A stretch of DNA of 64,000 nt from assembly GCA_965153455.1 (NCBI GenBank), contig OZ234500.1, positions 16,057,579-16,121,578 on the forward strand, in the 5' to 3' direction. Below the pieces are notes generated by a model, which saw only the letters and a program-made list of their open reading frames with translations, was not told the origin of the DNA and did not search any database. Positions 24,225 through 37,600 of this stretch are shown here, one piece after another (positions within the stretch are counted from its first letter, which is position 1; every line of letters starts with the position of its first letter). A program made the position numbers and the translations under genes. Origin of the DNA: Sphagnum compactum. Lineage: Eukaryota; Bryophyta; Sphagnopsida; Sphagnales.

Positions 24225-24380
24225 AATACACACGTATTGTATAGATGAATGTAATTCAAGAATGGATGAATGGCATTCATTCATTTGGATGTCATTCATC
24301 TATTCATGGATGAATTCGTCTTTCTTTCATCGATGAATTTGCATCCAACTAAAAGGATGTGAAGAATATGAATGCATATC
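24225..24380. repeat. Foldback-prone ATGAAT/ATTCAT cluster
   Basis: A dense cluster of ATGAAT and its complement ATTCAT. It includes GGATGAATGGCATTCATTC and, further on, TTCATCTATTCATGGATGAA. Several short palindromes can pair across it. It sits just beyond the presumed RCA promoter and marks the transition back to AT-rich DNA. It may be a degraded miniature transposon, but no clean terminal repeats or target duplication were found. Confidence 0.45.
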
Positions 24381-24759
24381 ATGCGAAATCCATCGATAAA
24401 TAACACTATCAATCCAAACAACACACTTACCAATATACCCACATCATTGTTTTTTGAACAATTGCGATCCACCCACTAATGTTTGTATAATCTTTGAACA
24501 ATTGTCAACAATATACAAAGTGCCCGATACAAAACTTTAATTTCACATTTTTTCACATTGAGTTTATTTTGGAAAACCTTCTCATAGACAAAAAAAATTC
24601 TTTAGCCCAAGAAAATTGGCAACTATACACAAACCCTTTCTCCTTTCCCACGTTTTACAAAAAAGTTTAACCCTAAAAACAAAACATAAAATAAAATAAA
24701 ACATTTTACATGGCTACTTTTAATTTTCTTACCTCTCTACCTTCCTACCTATTTGCCTA

Positions 24760-24870
24760 TTCAGGTAAATAAGACTTACCGACCTACCTACCTAATTTTA
24801 CCTACATACCTAGGTAGGTAGGTTGGTAGAACCTACCAACCTACCTTCCTATGCCTATGTGTCAACCTAC
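24760..24870. repeat. CCTA/TAGG tract, second locus
   Basis: CTACCTACCTAATTTTACCTAC is followed within 20 bases by TAGGTAGGTAGGTTGG and then CTACCAACCTACC. This is the same strand-switching tetranucleotide pattern as at 10190-10560. Confidence 0.75.
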
Positions 24871-24899
24871 TTAGTTATTTAAGTAAATTTTTAATTTTT

Positions 24900-27800
24900 T
24901 TTTCAAAATTCAATTAATATGCCACATGGAATTTTTTTGATTATGCCACTTGTCACAATCTAAGACCATATAAAATAACAGTCATGATAAATGGTGGAGA
25001 TCAAAATTTCAAAAAAAAAATCACCCAAAAATCCTCAAAGTGCCACGTGTCAAATTTTGATAGGTTGATAAAAAGTAATGTCAACATGATGTTACCATGG
25101 TAGTTGTAAATTAGTTGCATTAGAGTTGCACAATAATTGTTTTTACATAGTTATAAATGAGTTGCACAATAGTTGTTTTTACATAGTTATAAATGAGTTG
25201 CACAAGTTGCATATGTACATGGTTTCACATATAATGAATTGCATCTATTGTAACTTATGCGACTTGTTTGATAGCACTCACACCCATAAAAATATGTTGA
25301 GTTGCAATGAATTGCAAATGCTCATTGCAACTCAAAAACCTAGTTGCAAGACCAATTACATATCACCCCATTTTCTCATAGTGGCATTTCATGACTTGAT
25401 AATGGAGATCATGCAAACTTCATTCATTCATAATTCATATGTTTCATGCATTAACATCGTGCATTGAAAACACATGGATTTAATTGAATTGCAATTATGT
25501 TGTTATAGTTTGCAATTAAGGTAAAGTAATTGACCACCATACACTCAAGTTATTAAAGAACTTTAAATTTTAATACATCCTTCCTTTGCTTTTCAAGCTC
25601 AAAATGATGTTTTAGAGCTCAACTTGGAATAGCCATGGCTATTTAAATTCCTCAAGGGTGTAAACATGGTAAAGAATACAAGACAAGTTGATAAACAAAA
25701 ATAAAGTTGAAATTGAAACAAATTTTGACCAAAATACCAAAAAGTACGATCTACTTAAATTTGATTTTGAAACCATTATGCTTTTAATTGGGTTTATTAT
25801 AAACATAATACAAAATTTGATTTTTTTCAAAATAATAAAAGTAGGTAACAAGTATGTTTGAAATTGATTCATCAATATGATGTTCAAATGTTTTTCTTTT
25901 TTGAAAAAAAAATGAAATAGACATGTATGAAGTTACAATATAAAGATCTTTGTGTATTAAAAGGCATCACCAAAAACACTTTTTTTTTTATAGAATATAC
26001 TTATTTGAATCAAATAATACACTACAAAAAAAATAGGCTTTCAAAGTTATTTACATTTAGGAAAATATACTTAAAACCTAGTTTCACAATGTGAAATTAA
26101 AAATTAATGCATAATATTGAAGAAATATCTTGCTAGTAATCATTCAATTAAAAATATTTCATGTATAATAATTTTGTGATGGGTTTTGGTTCTACTTTTT
26201 GTTAGTTTGACAAGTAAACTACCAAGTACATTTAACATGCTTTCACCTTTAAAATAGCTTAAAAATGAAGAAGATATGGGCATTGAAAGTAGGTGAGGTA
26301 AGTGTTTGGTCATAGTAGGCCTAATTCACACATTCCAATTTAGTACATTTGTGTTCTTTGTGGTTCTTCTCCATTGGTTCTTTGCATTTGAAGCTTAAAG
26401 ATGTAATGTAAAGCTTAACTTGGCGCACCTATAGCTCTTTAGATCATTCAAATTGAATAAGAAATGAATAAGATATGACATTTTAAATTAGTGGGTCATT
26501 TTTGGAAGAAACACATTATCTGATTTTGACATGTTTTATGTTTCTTATGTCTTGCTCCTTTGCTTTTGGAAGTTAAAGAGATAATGTAGAGCTTACCTTT
26601 ATGTTCCCATAGCTTTTTACATCATTCAAATCAGATAAAAAATGAGAAAGATCTATAAGTCTTTAGTTATAAGCCTATGTGTGTTGTTAAGCTTGTCTTC
26701 CCATGGTGGAAATTAAAATATTTGTCCATATTGGTTGGCTTCCATTTCGATAATCCTAATTATATAAGTATATGCACTAGGATGATGTGGATCCAAAATA
26801 AACATGAAAATGTAGTAGCCATTTGGGAGGAGCAATAAAAATGCCCAACCTTAAAGGCTAAATTAAATGAAATAGGATTTTGTTTGTATCTTAAGTATGG
26901 GCCTAAACTAATGCCTATGTTTAGCTTTAGCTCAGGTGCCTAGGTCTAGCTTTAACCTAAGCATATATAAAGGGGCCTAGGTTTAGACCTAACCCATCCC
27001 TAAGTAATTAAATGGTTGCCTATGATTAAGCAACATGTACATCTATAGGCTTAAGTTATGCCAAATGACATTAAACTATTGGTCCACCCCAAACCTTATT
27101 AAATTGCAACACATGTCATCCCACCATTGGCCAAATGCATTGATCATCGTAGTTGCAACATAGTTGACCTCTCGACTTAATCTCTATTATGGCCAATCAA
27201 TGGTGGAATGTTTTGGGTGTGCCAAGTGTCATGACATCATTGGTTAAATTGACATAATTGAAATGTAATCAAAATTGCAACTAAATATTTTGTTACTGTC
27301 ATATGCAGTCAACATATGAAGTTCATCCATTAGTCAAGGGAAGTTGACAACATCTCATGACTAGATAAGATAGTTTGCAACTAGCATGGTTAATGATGGC
27401 TATTGATGTGGTGTTGACACATGGCAAACACTTTCAACTGGAATGTCATTGTCGATTTGTACTTGTTAATTTTTTTGGTTTGTAGTTGAGAAAAATATTT
27501 TTTAGTTGCAAAAACTACGTTGCAAAGGGGGGGGGGGGGGGGGTTCTATTAGCGATTAATAAAAATTTTGTGTTTTTACACATGATTTATTTTGACCAAC
27601 TTGTTTTTAATTCATTACTACTTGCCACATCTTGTCATGTATGAAAGCAATCTAGTTTATTTTTATAACAACATAAATTTCAATTTGATTTTGCTAACCA
27701 TTTTGGGAAAGAATAGGAAAAAACATGGTTCCCTCATTTCTTTTCTTTCCCAAAAAATTAAGACATGTCTTGGTAATTTTCATTTTGGAGTTGGTATGGC

Positions 27801-29295
27801 AAATTGAAATAGTAATTGTGACCACTAACAACTTTGATCCAAATGTAACGCAAATACATAATTTTTTTTCATATAACTTAATCATATATATGTATATGAA
27901 TGAACATGGTATCCTTTTTAAAAAATTTAAAAAATCATTTAACTACATTTCCTTTCGAAAGACTTGTCCCAATAAAAATTATGTTAATCTTTTACCAATA
28001 TTTGTTACCATGTATTAATAAATCCAAATATCGTTGAAAGACATATCTTAACACATTATTAGATGAAATGTATTCTAATCATAAATATTTTTGATTGGAA
28101 AGAAGAAAGTGCCTAACTCCATTCATCTTATACTACACATGCCAAAATGCACCTTGGTCAGGTTAAATGAAAAGGAGTTAGATAATGTAATCAATCCCTT
28201 CTAAATATGTCAAATTATAATTATGTCTAAAGTACTAAATGGTTAATGTCATACAAGTGAAGCAAGGGGGGTAGGTGTGGTGGGGCATGGGCACTTGGTG
28301 GAACAAAATTAACCTTCATTGAGCTTTCTACAAAATCTGAACTTGAGAATATAAAAAAACCAATGTTCCTCAAAGCTTGCACCTAGAAGGAATGCAATGG
28401 GGAGGTTGTTTTATGGAATTACAAGATATGACCATAGTCCCTTCCACAAAGATTATCTAAAACATTGTTTTACATTTTTTATTTTTGAAATAAAATAAAG
28501 ATTAATTTGAAAGGAGGTATGAAGGAAGGGAAACATGGTATAGTTAAAATTCATATTTTGGTAACAAGTACATTGCCATCAAATGCTTAAGCAAAACATG
28601 GTTACCAAAACATCATAAAGCCCAAACTTTAAAAGCAAGGCATTTTATTGCATACCTTGACAAAACATCATGTCTATGTGCAACATAGAGGATTAGACAC
28701 AAAGTTGAAGTTGGAGAGAGTGGATAAGTTTAGTGGAATATATAGTTGACCCACCATTGTTTGGGGGGAAGGGGTGTGGGGGATGGGGTTGTATAAATGT
28801 GTGTAGATGTTAATAAAAAAATTGGGAATAGATACATGAATGTTTTTTGCATAATGAAGGAGTAGGTTGAAATTTTTAATTTGAAAGCTAGGACAAAAGA
28901 GTATATGGACTTTTATGATCATTCATATTTGTATATGTGCATAGTGGTTGCAAAAAACTCTAGGTTAATTCAAGGTTATATGGTGTCAATTCAAAATTTA
29001 ATTAATTAAGTAGTACTGATAAATCAATATTTAAATATTTTAAAAAAAATCTATGGTCATTATAGTTTTTTTAAAATTATCATTTAAATTCTTTTTTTTA
29101 ATGTGAAAGGTTAATTAAACTAATTGGTCAAAAAATGCATAATATCTAGATGCAATATGCCAATGATTTTGGGTAGATGCAATCATATTATGCAAATATG
29201 GATTTTTTTTTGAATTTTTAATTTTTTTGCAAAAATTGGAATTTCAATCTTATTTTAAAATGAGATGAATAATGATAATTTTTAATTGATTTGGA
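24900..29295. other. AT-rich intergenic DNA, several short direct repeats
   Basis: No supported gene. A 40-bp direct repeat (GAGTTGCACAATA.TTG.. ending ATAGTTATAAAT) occupies about 25124-25200. An imperfect pair about 180 bp apart lies at roughly 26385-26475 and 26565-26655 (TTAAAGA..TAATGTA.AGCTTA ... ATCATTCAAAT). A 17-base poly-G runs from 27527 to 27543. Open frames at 25126-25467, 27592-27807 and 28674-28922 (minus) show no protein family. Confidence 0.55.
27527..27543. repeat. Poly-G homopolymer, 17 bases
   Basis: An uninterrupted run of 17 G on the plus strand in AT-rich intergenic DNA, flanked by TGCAAA and TTCTATT. Confidence 0.85.
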
Positions 29296-29500
29296 ATATG
29301 GTTTTTGGTTCAAATTCCTCAAGTAGGTCCATTGGTGAAGATCCTATGCATTAATTAACAATAAATGGCAGTTATCCTAGGGGTTGTATCATTTTTATAA
29401 AAATGTTGCTACAAGTGGCGACCTAGAATTTGCCTAGGTCTAAATGTGGCTAATTTAATTTTTTTATTTCAAGATTTTAAAAAAATTAAGAATTAAAAAA
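29295..29500. repeat. Dispersed repeat family A, AT-drifted copy
   Basis: Colinear with 56640-56850. Shared anchors in order are CAAATTCCTCAAG, GCATTAATTAACA, TAAATGGCA, GGCGACCT and GGTCTAAAT. Differences between the copies are enriched in C-to-T and G-to-A changes, with this copy the more AT-rich. No coding content is seen. Confidence 0.7.
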
Positions 29501-30420
29501 ATATACATTTTTTTCATTTTTTGGAAAACATTTGTTACAATAAAAACATTAATGTGTAATTTATGTTTATTTTTAAAATAACCTTGGAGTGGGGATTCCA
29601 CAATATCTTGAGAAACAATATTGTGTGACAAATATTTAGTATGTGATTTTTCTTTAATTGAAACCCATTCCCAACTACATCTAAGTACACATGCACATAG
29701 GGCATTAGTCGATGTATTGTATCTATGGAGGTTGTGAATGTTGACAACTACATGGAATTTTGGGAAAGATTTGATTTGCGAAAGAAAACTTATGGAAGAA
29801 GAATTCAATAGGTGTTGAGACAAGACAATAGGTAGGTGAATCTTTTTTAGAAACATTTCCATGGGCCTTCCACTACAAGTTATTTTCATAGTACTCTTGT
29901 TGTTGATGAACCCCAAGTTTTTAAAGATGTTGCAAGGTATTTTCAATAGTTGTAGCATGGTTTTTCAAACTATAATTACAACTTCAACTATTGCTAACAA
30001 TATTTTTAGTAACTTGTACTGGAGTTGGTTTGCCTTTGCTCTCTCTTTAGAAGATCTTTTGTTTGAAACAATAGTTTCAAAAACTTTCGATTACACATAT
30101 TGTAACTCATATAGGCTCTTCTTTTAAACTGCAACATTTGTGTAGACTTCAGGTGAAGTTTTGGAATTTTTTTCAAATTCATTTGTAGCAAATTAACCTC
30201 CCATACACATTTTTCAATTGCTAAAATGTGTAGCTTAACAAGTTTTGGGAACTTTAAATTTTATGTGAAAATGTTAAATAATTACATTGGCCATCCCTAG
30301 TTGGTTCAAGTTGTAGAAAAAAAATTCTTACAATGTTTTGTGGTCTTTCTTAGTTTTAGATAACTCATGTAGCAATCCTAGATGTTCAACTAATGTTGTT
30401 TTGTTGTTTTAAAAAGGTTT
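29500..30420. other. AT-rich intergenic DNA
   Basis: A 164-codon minus-strand frame (29464-29958) and an 88-codon plus-strand frame (29861-30127) overlap antisense to each other. Neither resembles a known family, and both show the Leu/Ile/Phe/Asn/Lys bias of AT-rich random sequence. I see no other feature. Confidence 0.5.
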
Positions 30421-30424
30421 TTTT

Positions 30425-30975
30425 AGCATTTGTCTAACCAATGTTTTTAGCAAGACAACAACATTTCAAACCTACAAGATAACAAAAGATGTTAAGACAA
30501 TCTTGTAGAACCAATAATAATATGTATAGTGTCAATTGCACTTGTCATTTCCATGACTGCAAATGCAACAATACCATTTGTTGCAGATCACACTTTGTGC
30601 AAATTTTTCAACATTTGTCTGACCAATTTCTTAAGCAAGATAATAACATTTCAAACTTACAAAACAATAAAAGATGTTAAAATAGTCTTGTAGTACCAAT
30701 AACAATGTGTGTAGTGTCAATTGCACCCTTCATTTCCATGAATGTAGATGCAACAATACCATTTGCTACAGACCACAACTTTGCTACAATTCTTTCAACA
30801 TTTGTTTGACCAATTTTTTTAGCAAGACAACAACATTTCAAACTTACAAGATAGTGAAAGATGTTAAGATAATATTGTAGTACTTGTAACAATGTGTGCA
30901 ATGTCAATTGCACCCCTCATTTCCATGATTATAGATGCAACATCATTTGTTGTAGACCATAACTTTGCTACAAAT
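30425..30975. repeat. Tandem repeat, about 186-bp unit, three copies
   Basis: The anchor ACATTTCAAAC starts at about 30461, 30646 and 30833, giving periods of 185 and 187 bp. Each unit also carries AGATGTTAAGA/AAAGATGTTAAAAT, GTGTCAATTGCAC, CATTTCCATGA and GCAACA...CATTTG in the same order. The copies are diverged but colinear. Short frames on each strand are products of the repeat and not genes. Confidence 0.85.
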
Positions 30976-31371
30976 TAATTTAGCCTTTGTAACACCTTGA
31001 GATTAAATTGATAGTACACTTTCTAATTGTCATTGTTGTAGACATTTGATTTTATATGTTAATGCAAATTTGTTTTTGTAGAACAAATGGATTTTCAAGT
31101 TCTAGTGATGGGGAAAAGGAAGAAATCCCACCTCCTCCTTGGATGTCTATGTTTCCAAGACAATTGCAAGTGCAAACACAAACATTTGCATTTCCTCCAT
31201 AGTTCGGAACATCAACAAATTATGTTGTTTGGTGTCCTTTTTCATCTTCAACACCAACTCAACAACCTATAGAACCAAAAGAGGTGGTTAAAACCTTTTA
31301 CACATTACTAGATGAAACACACAATGTGTTAGAGTGAAAAACACAACAGTCCCAGGTGAAAATACATTACA

Positions 31372-32141
31372 GTGACCCCCTTTGGGGCACTTTTGGGTCT
31401 AGTATTATAATACATACAATATAATTGTTTCAAAATCATGATACATTTAATTTTGGGCATCAATTTTGGTTTTTGGGCCCTACAACAATTTTTGGGCCTT
31501 ACAAAACTAATGTTATGTAATATTATTTTTTTAAAATAATAAATTTCATTATCTATATTAAGGGTCCATGAGTATATTTATAATATACATTGGTATAATA
31601 GGGCCATAATCTTGTTTTGATTGCATTAACTTTAGGGCTTTGTTAGTCATTAAAATAATTCATTTTAATGAAATTTAAAAAAATGGCTCATCTAGCTATG
31701 CTTGTCATATATATTTTATATGGATGTGATTTCTTGTCAAAATTTCAATTTACCACACATTTATCGCATCTTTGTTCAAAAAACTCATTTTTTGAGATGA
31801 AAATTTTAATCACATGGTATTCAAACATGTTTCATATTATGTGAAATGACATGGTTCAATATACCTTCAACTTTCATAAAAACTAAAAATCATTTAAATT
31901 TTTGGGGAATATATTTGTGTTTTTGAGTACACAAGTACATTACATTCATTTCCATAAATATACTCCAATCTCCCACTTTATAATGAAATGAAATAATTTC
32001 TTTTCTAATTTCTTGCCTAGGTTATATTTTAACATAGTATGCAAAAATATTATGAAATGTTTTCAAAAGTTTGAAGTGGGATACATTCAAACATGCAAAT
32101 CCTTGAAAAGTAATGCAATGTGACACCCCAAAGGGGGTCAC
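31372..32141. mobile_element. 770-bp AT-rich segment bounded by 16-bp inverted repeats
   Basis: GTGACCCCCTTTGGGG at 31372-31387 is exactly reverse-complemented at 32126-32141. The interior is AT-rich and noncoding. GC-rich 16-bp matches are unlikely by chance in such AT-rich DNA, so a non-autonomous DNA transposon is possible. I found no convincing target-site duplication at either edge, and similarity does not clearly extend beyond the 16 bp. The call is therefore tentative. Confidence 0.4.
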
Positions 32142-32399
32142 CATAGTGTGCTTTCGCCCTCCTTATGGTTGCATCAAGACCTTCAGACCTACCTTTAGTT
32201 GTTGTCACTTTACCCCAATGTACAAGGTGAGGAGGGTTTATTTACCTTGAACCTTTTTTTCATGGTACTATTGAATTTTGAGTGGCAATTACTTTTGCTA
32301 CTTTGCCACAATATGCACACACTTCACAAGCCATTGGGTTGTTTTACAAAAGGACTAGGAAACAAACATGTTTAGGATCAAATAAAAGTTTTTATTATG

Positions 32400-34640
32400 T
32401 TACTTTACCGATGCATAACACAATTTTTATTTGGGAAACTCCTTGGGAATGCCCACATAATTTATTGTGCAAATCCAAACATTGTTCTTAATGTAGTATT
32501 TTTAAAAATTTTTTATTGAGAAACACTTTTATGTTCCAATTCCATAAACATTGAAGAGGTGGTTCGACAACAAAGTTCAACCATGCTTTATAGCTGTGCC
32601 TCTCAATCACCACGTTTGAACGCTACATCCTCCCTATGTCAAGCATTTAATGCTACTAAATGTTTCCAATATAAAGCTCCAGAACAAGAAGCCCCACTTA
32701 TAAGTTCTCACAACATGAACCATGTTGCATCGCATCAATGTGTTCTTTCAAACAATGATCAACATAGCCATATGCCAAGTGTATTATTTCACACAATATC
32801 GACCAAGTTGCATCATCATCCCATCATTATCCTCATTCCTATTGTTGACCAACTAGGTGCAATTGCAAATGGCCTATCTTCTTGGAATTTTGGTGAATGG
32901 GTTTTATCACCACAAATGATTATCACTTTAGATGATGATCATCTATAGTATTTGCAAGACTAGTGGCTTGATTGCCATAAATTATATTATGAAGCTCTTG
33001 AGCAAAAACAATTGATATTTGGAACAAAATTGGAAGAACTTGATATAAACATTTCTTTAAATCTTTATGGGCAAGCTTTGAAACATTTGAGAAAGACATT
33101 TCAAGAAGTCCAATGGAGCAACTTCAAGACATATTTACCCACTTAATTTCAAGAAATTTTTTACGAAGAGGTTTGATTTGTGCATATGTAGATTTGGTAA
33201 AAGTTACAACAAAACATGCAACATTGTTTATGTATGGGGCAAGTCACCTACATAGGGAATTTGAGTTGGTAGCCATTTTTTTTGGGTGTGATTGCGACAC
33301 ATTTGAAACAATGTTAATTGAAGTGGATGACAATGATGCTACAAAGACTATATGCCAAAGATGGGGTCAAATGTTAAAAACATCTTATATACCTGTAGAT
33401 GTAAATCTAGTTGATTTTTTCATTGTTCTCCCTAGTTTCCATAAGTTCTTTCAAGCACAATTGTTGCTAATTTGTGCAACCTACAAACAATTGAATAACA
33501 TATTAGAAATGAATTAATCTTACTCAAGGCTCATGTGAATGTAGATGACGCATTGTTAAACTTTCAACAAACCTATTTGAACTTGAAAGTTTTCAAGGGT
33601 TATAGTGCAATGTTATTAAGATAGCTAGAAACATGCATTGAGGCGATTTCAAAACATTTATATGCTTGTCTTCTTTATTCCTTCCGACCCCCCTTTCTTT
33701 TGTCATTTTCCTCTTTGTTGATGGACTATTTATCATGAAAGTAAGCCATGGCATCATTTAATCACTTCTTATTTCATCTAATTGATTATACATGATTTTT
33801 TGTTTATGGTTTAGGTGTGAGAAGGGAATGAACTACTTACATTCACAAAACATTGGTATCAAATCCAAACATTCAAAAAAACATGCTACAACCCAAAGGT
33901 GGATTTAATACATGAACTTGAGGTGATTAAAGTAAACACCTTTGATGCAAACAACTTGAGGGATGCCTGGCTTAGCAACATTTGGAGATAAGTTTGGTCT
34001 ATGAACTTTGTAAAGCTCCACCCTTGCCATTCTAATTTTTTACCTTGATGACAACAATAGAAAAAAATAAATTATTGATTAGAAAACTCATGAAACTATT
34101 GAAGTATTGGTGTGTAGAACTATAATGCAATCTTCCAATATCCAAACAACTTGGAAAGGTGGGTTCTACGTACAAAATTGGATTTTGAAATAGTGCGTTA
34201 GAACAATCAATTGAATGTGGTGACGAACCAACTTCCAAACCATGTTTGTGACCAACCAATCACACATCATATATTCATGTAAATCTTGATCATTTTTTAA
34301 CATTTGTACAAACTCTAACTAGATTTTCAATGTGGCAGGCCCAAATGTTAGGGCATTTCATTTTCCTATTATCTACTTTCAACATTGAAGTTGCTCGACC
34401 ATTCACCTATTCCACAATACTCCTATTATTGAACCAAGTTCTTGAATCTTGTGATCTAAGTGAAGGAGTTGACTTGAAATTGAGAGTTGATTTGGAAATA
34501 GACTTTCATTTCGGATGGGGTAATAAGTGGGCAATACTTATATGCTTACAAAAATCTTTTTTAGATGCATCTAGATTAATTGATGAACTCGCTACAGAGG
34601 AATTTGATGAAGATCTATTTTAGACATTTGACAATTTTAA
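32400..34640 (+). pseudogene. Decayed plus-strand reading frame(s), family unknown
   Basis: Open frames at 32559-32948, 33113-33517 and 34330-34623 look more protein-like than the surrounding AT-rich noise. The stretch between the first two also translates with few stops (for example 'YEALEQKQLIFGTKLEELDINISLNL' split over residues near 33000-33060). They carry Asp/Glu/His/Cys and lack the usual Phe/Lys bias. Stops and frame changes separate them, and no clean GT-AG model joins all parts. I do not recognise the family; a degraded transposon protein or host pseudogene are both possible. 34640-36900 holds nothing further I can support. Confidence 0.3.
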
Positions 34641-37600
34641 TTTAAAAAAAGACAATTAGAAAGAAGACATTGAAAACAAGATTGGTATGCTTGTTTGGAG
34701 CCATTTGTTTAATGGCAGGAAGGAAATTGGGAAGGCAATGTGAGACGATTTTTTTGCAACTCTCAATTAAGCCCCAATTTCAAAAACATCAAGGACCAAA
34801 ATTGAAAAGGACATATCCAACCTCAATCCAAAGGCTATGAAAGTAGTCTTCAATGGTGCATGTGCCATTGAAGTTGTTGACTTTTTAAGATTGTGCCATT
34901 TTAGGGCTACTTTTGATTTAGTACAAGTGCAATACTTCTTGTGAAGGAATTAAACAAGTGCTAATGGATCGAGATTGTGTTTTGGATAGTGATTTAGAAG
35001 CTCAATTTGAATCAAAGTCTGGGTTAGATGATGAGGGATTGAACATGTAAGTTATTTTGGAATTGGTTCCAATATAGTACATGTTGTTGGTTTTTATGGT
35101 TCTAATACATCCTTGTGGGATGAATTATGGGGAGACAAGCTATTCATTTCATGGGGTACATACATATATGAAGATCGTGTCATTTTTTAAAGCTTCATAT
35201 TATTTTTTGACAAGCAACCTAAAACTTATGTCTAAATTTGGATTTTTTTTCAAAATTTTCAACATCTTTGACATTTGCAACATAAAATTTCCAATTTTTA
35301 AAGAAAATTGTGCAATTTTGTTTAGGTTTTGTTTATTCCTTGCTATTTTTTAAATTATAGAATATAGATTTGTGAAATTTACAATCTGAAATTGTACCTT
35401 TGTGGTTTAAGTTAAATAGTGTACCAAAATTGCACTTGTCATTTGCATGCATTCTGATGTGGGGTTTCACTAAACCGTGTGATGTCATATTTTTTTCAAG
35501 TAGATCAAATCACACAAAAAAATTAAGGTAAGAATTTATGTTTGTCACTACTTGGCACGTGCATTATGACAAGCAAACAACAGGAAAAAAGAATCTTACG
35601 TCCCAAATGAAAGGCAATTTGAAAAAAATTGCTTGTCAACATGAAAGGCAAAAACAACATGTTTGTCCCATGATGCAAAGATGAAATATGCTTGTCACAT
35701 GAAATTGCAAAATATAAAAATTTGAAAAGAAGGTTACAATACACATGAAGGGAGAAATTCCAAGTCCCAAGTCTCAACCCAAGGGCACTTGTCCCAATAA
35801 TTTTGCACATGGTGCCAAGAACCTTGGCCCCTTCATCATTACTTGGACTACAAGACTCCATGTTATGCACTACTAGTGACAATCAATTATATATATATAT
35901 TTCTTATGGTTTCTTATGGTTTCCAATAATTCATCATTATTTATGTCAATGTCAATTTAATTTAAAATAATATACATTTCATGGACATGACAAGACACAT
36001 GTTTAATTTGTTTTTCCATATCCATGTTGGTTGGTAGGGAAAAGGAGTGAGGAAGTTATAAAATGGAGGTAGTTAGCTTGGAAATGAGGTAGTTGTTTTT
36101 GGAATTGTTTTTTGAAATGTCCAAGGATGAACATACAATAGATTCCAAAAAATCACCCATATACTAGTTCTTTAAAAAAATTTGTCACTAGAATTTCTTT
36201 TGTTAAAGGTTCCTTAAGACCATGAAAAGAATATTGTAATATGATGCATTACATGTACCACACACACATATTTGACCAATAGGACTCATTGGAGAATATG
36301 AAAGCAATGGTTGGAAAGTATATGCAAGTAGTTGTAGCTAGTTTAAATGAACAATTTCCCAACTTGCTAATTTTCAATGTTTCAAAGTTGTTTATTCCTA
36401 AACATTGTCTTTATGATGATGATGATTGACATCGGGTGACAACCTACTAGCTAAACATGTTGATGACAAAGCTCACAATTTTAGAGGTCAATAATGTTTT
36501 GTGTACATAGGGTTGAATTGCTTGAATTCTTAGAGATTTCTCACATGAATGTGAGAACAAAAGCCTATATGAGTCATGAAGTTTTTGTGGGCATAACAAT
36601 CATTGGCATACCAATTGACCATTTTTATTGAATGAGGGGCAAAAGGTATGTGTTATATTCCAACAAGCACATGAGTTGTATGTGAATGAGGATCTTCCAA
36701 ACAAAATATTATAAAGAATAATCTTTGATTGAATTTCAAATTAGACACATTGGATGCTTTTATTTTGTCTTGGGTTTTTGAGATAGCAAGAATAGTAGTA
36801 GCAGCAGCTTTCATGGCAAGGTAGTTGTTGGTTTCATGAGTACACAACACATGTTTTCTGCATGCTTTTTCTTCATTTAGGGTTCAAGGCTCTTGCATGA
36901 TCAGCATCATCATCAACTTCATCGTGGACTTGATTTTGTACCAAACTAGTATCGGCTTTGCTGACAAAAATTGTGCTATGTTCTGGAGACTGGGATTGAC
37001 ATGAGTTATATTTTGAGAGGAACTTTCAGCTAGGAATGTTGTGTGTGTATATATTTCTAGAGATGTTGAAGGTTTTGCTGAGATTCTGAACAGCAAATTG
37101 TCTATGTGCTGCTCCTGTTCCAGTGAATTGTGATGTCTTTTTGTTGTACATCTGAAGATCTGTGCATGTGATAATGAATGCATGTTATGCAACTGTGGTG
37201 ATTTTGGAAAATTTTTCCTCAAATTCTGGCAACTTTTGGTGCATTTTTTCACAAAAATCCTTTGTATCAGTTGCACTGGATTTTGTTGCCAAGTGAAAAT
37301 TTGGCCCGAAAAAAGAATCCTGCTGGTTTGCTTGTATTGGCATTTGTGAAATTCTATCTACCTAGTGTCTGCTTTTCTATTGTTAATGTATGTGAGGGGT
37401 TTATGGTGAAAGACCTTTGTCTTACCACCTCTTTTTTGGTTAGACAATGTGCCCCTGGACATTCACATATGAAAGACAAAAGTTGGTTCTCGCTCACATA
37501 ATTAGAATCATGTGGACTATTTGTCAAAGATTTCTTGCATGCTTGATACAAGGGGATTTTTGTAAATTTTCCTCCCATCTTTGTTGATTGTGTTCCTTGG

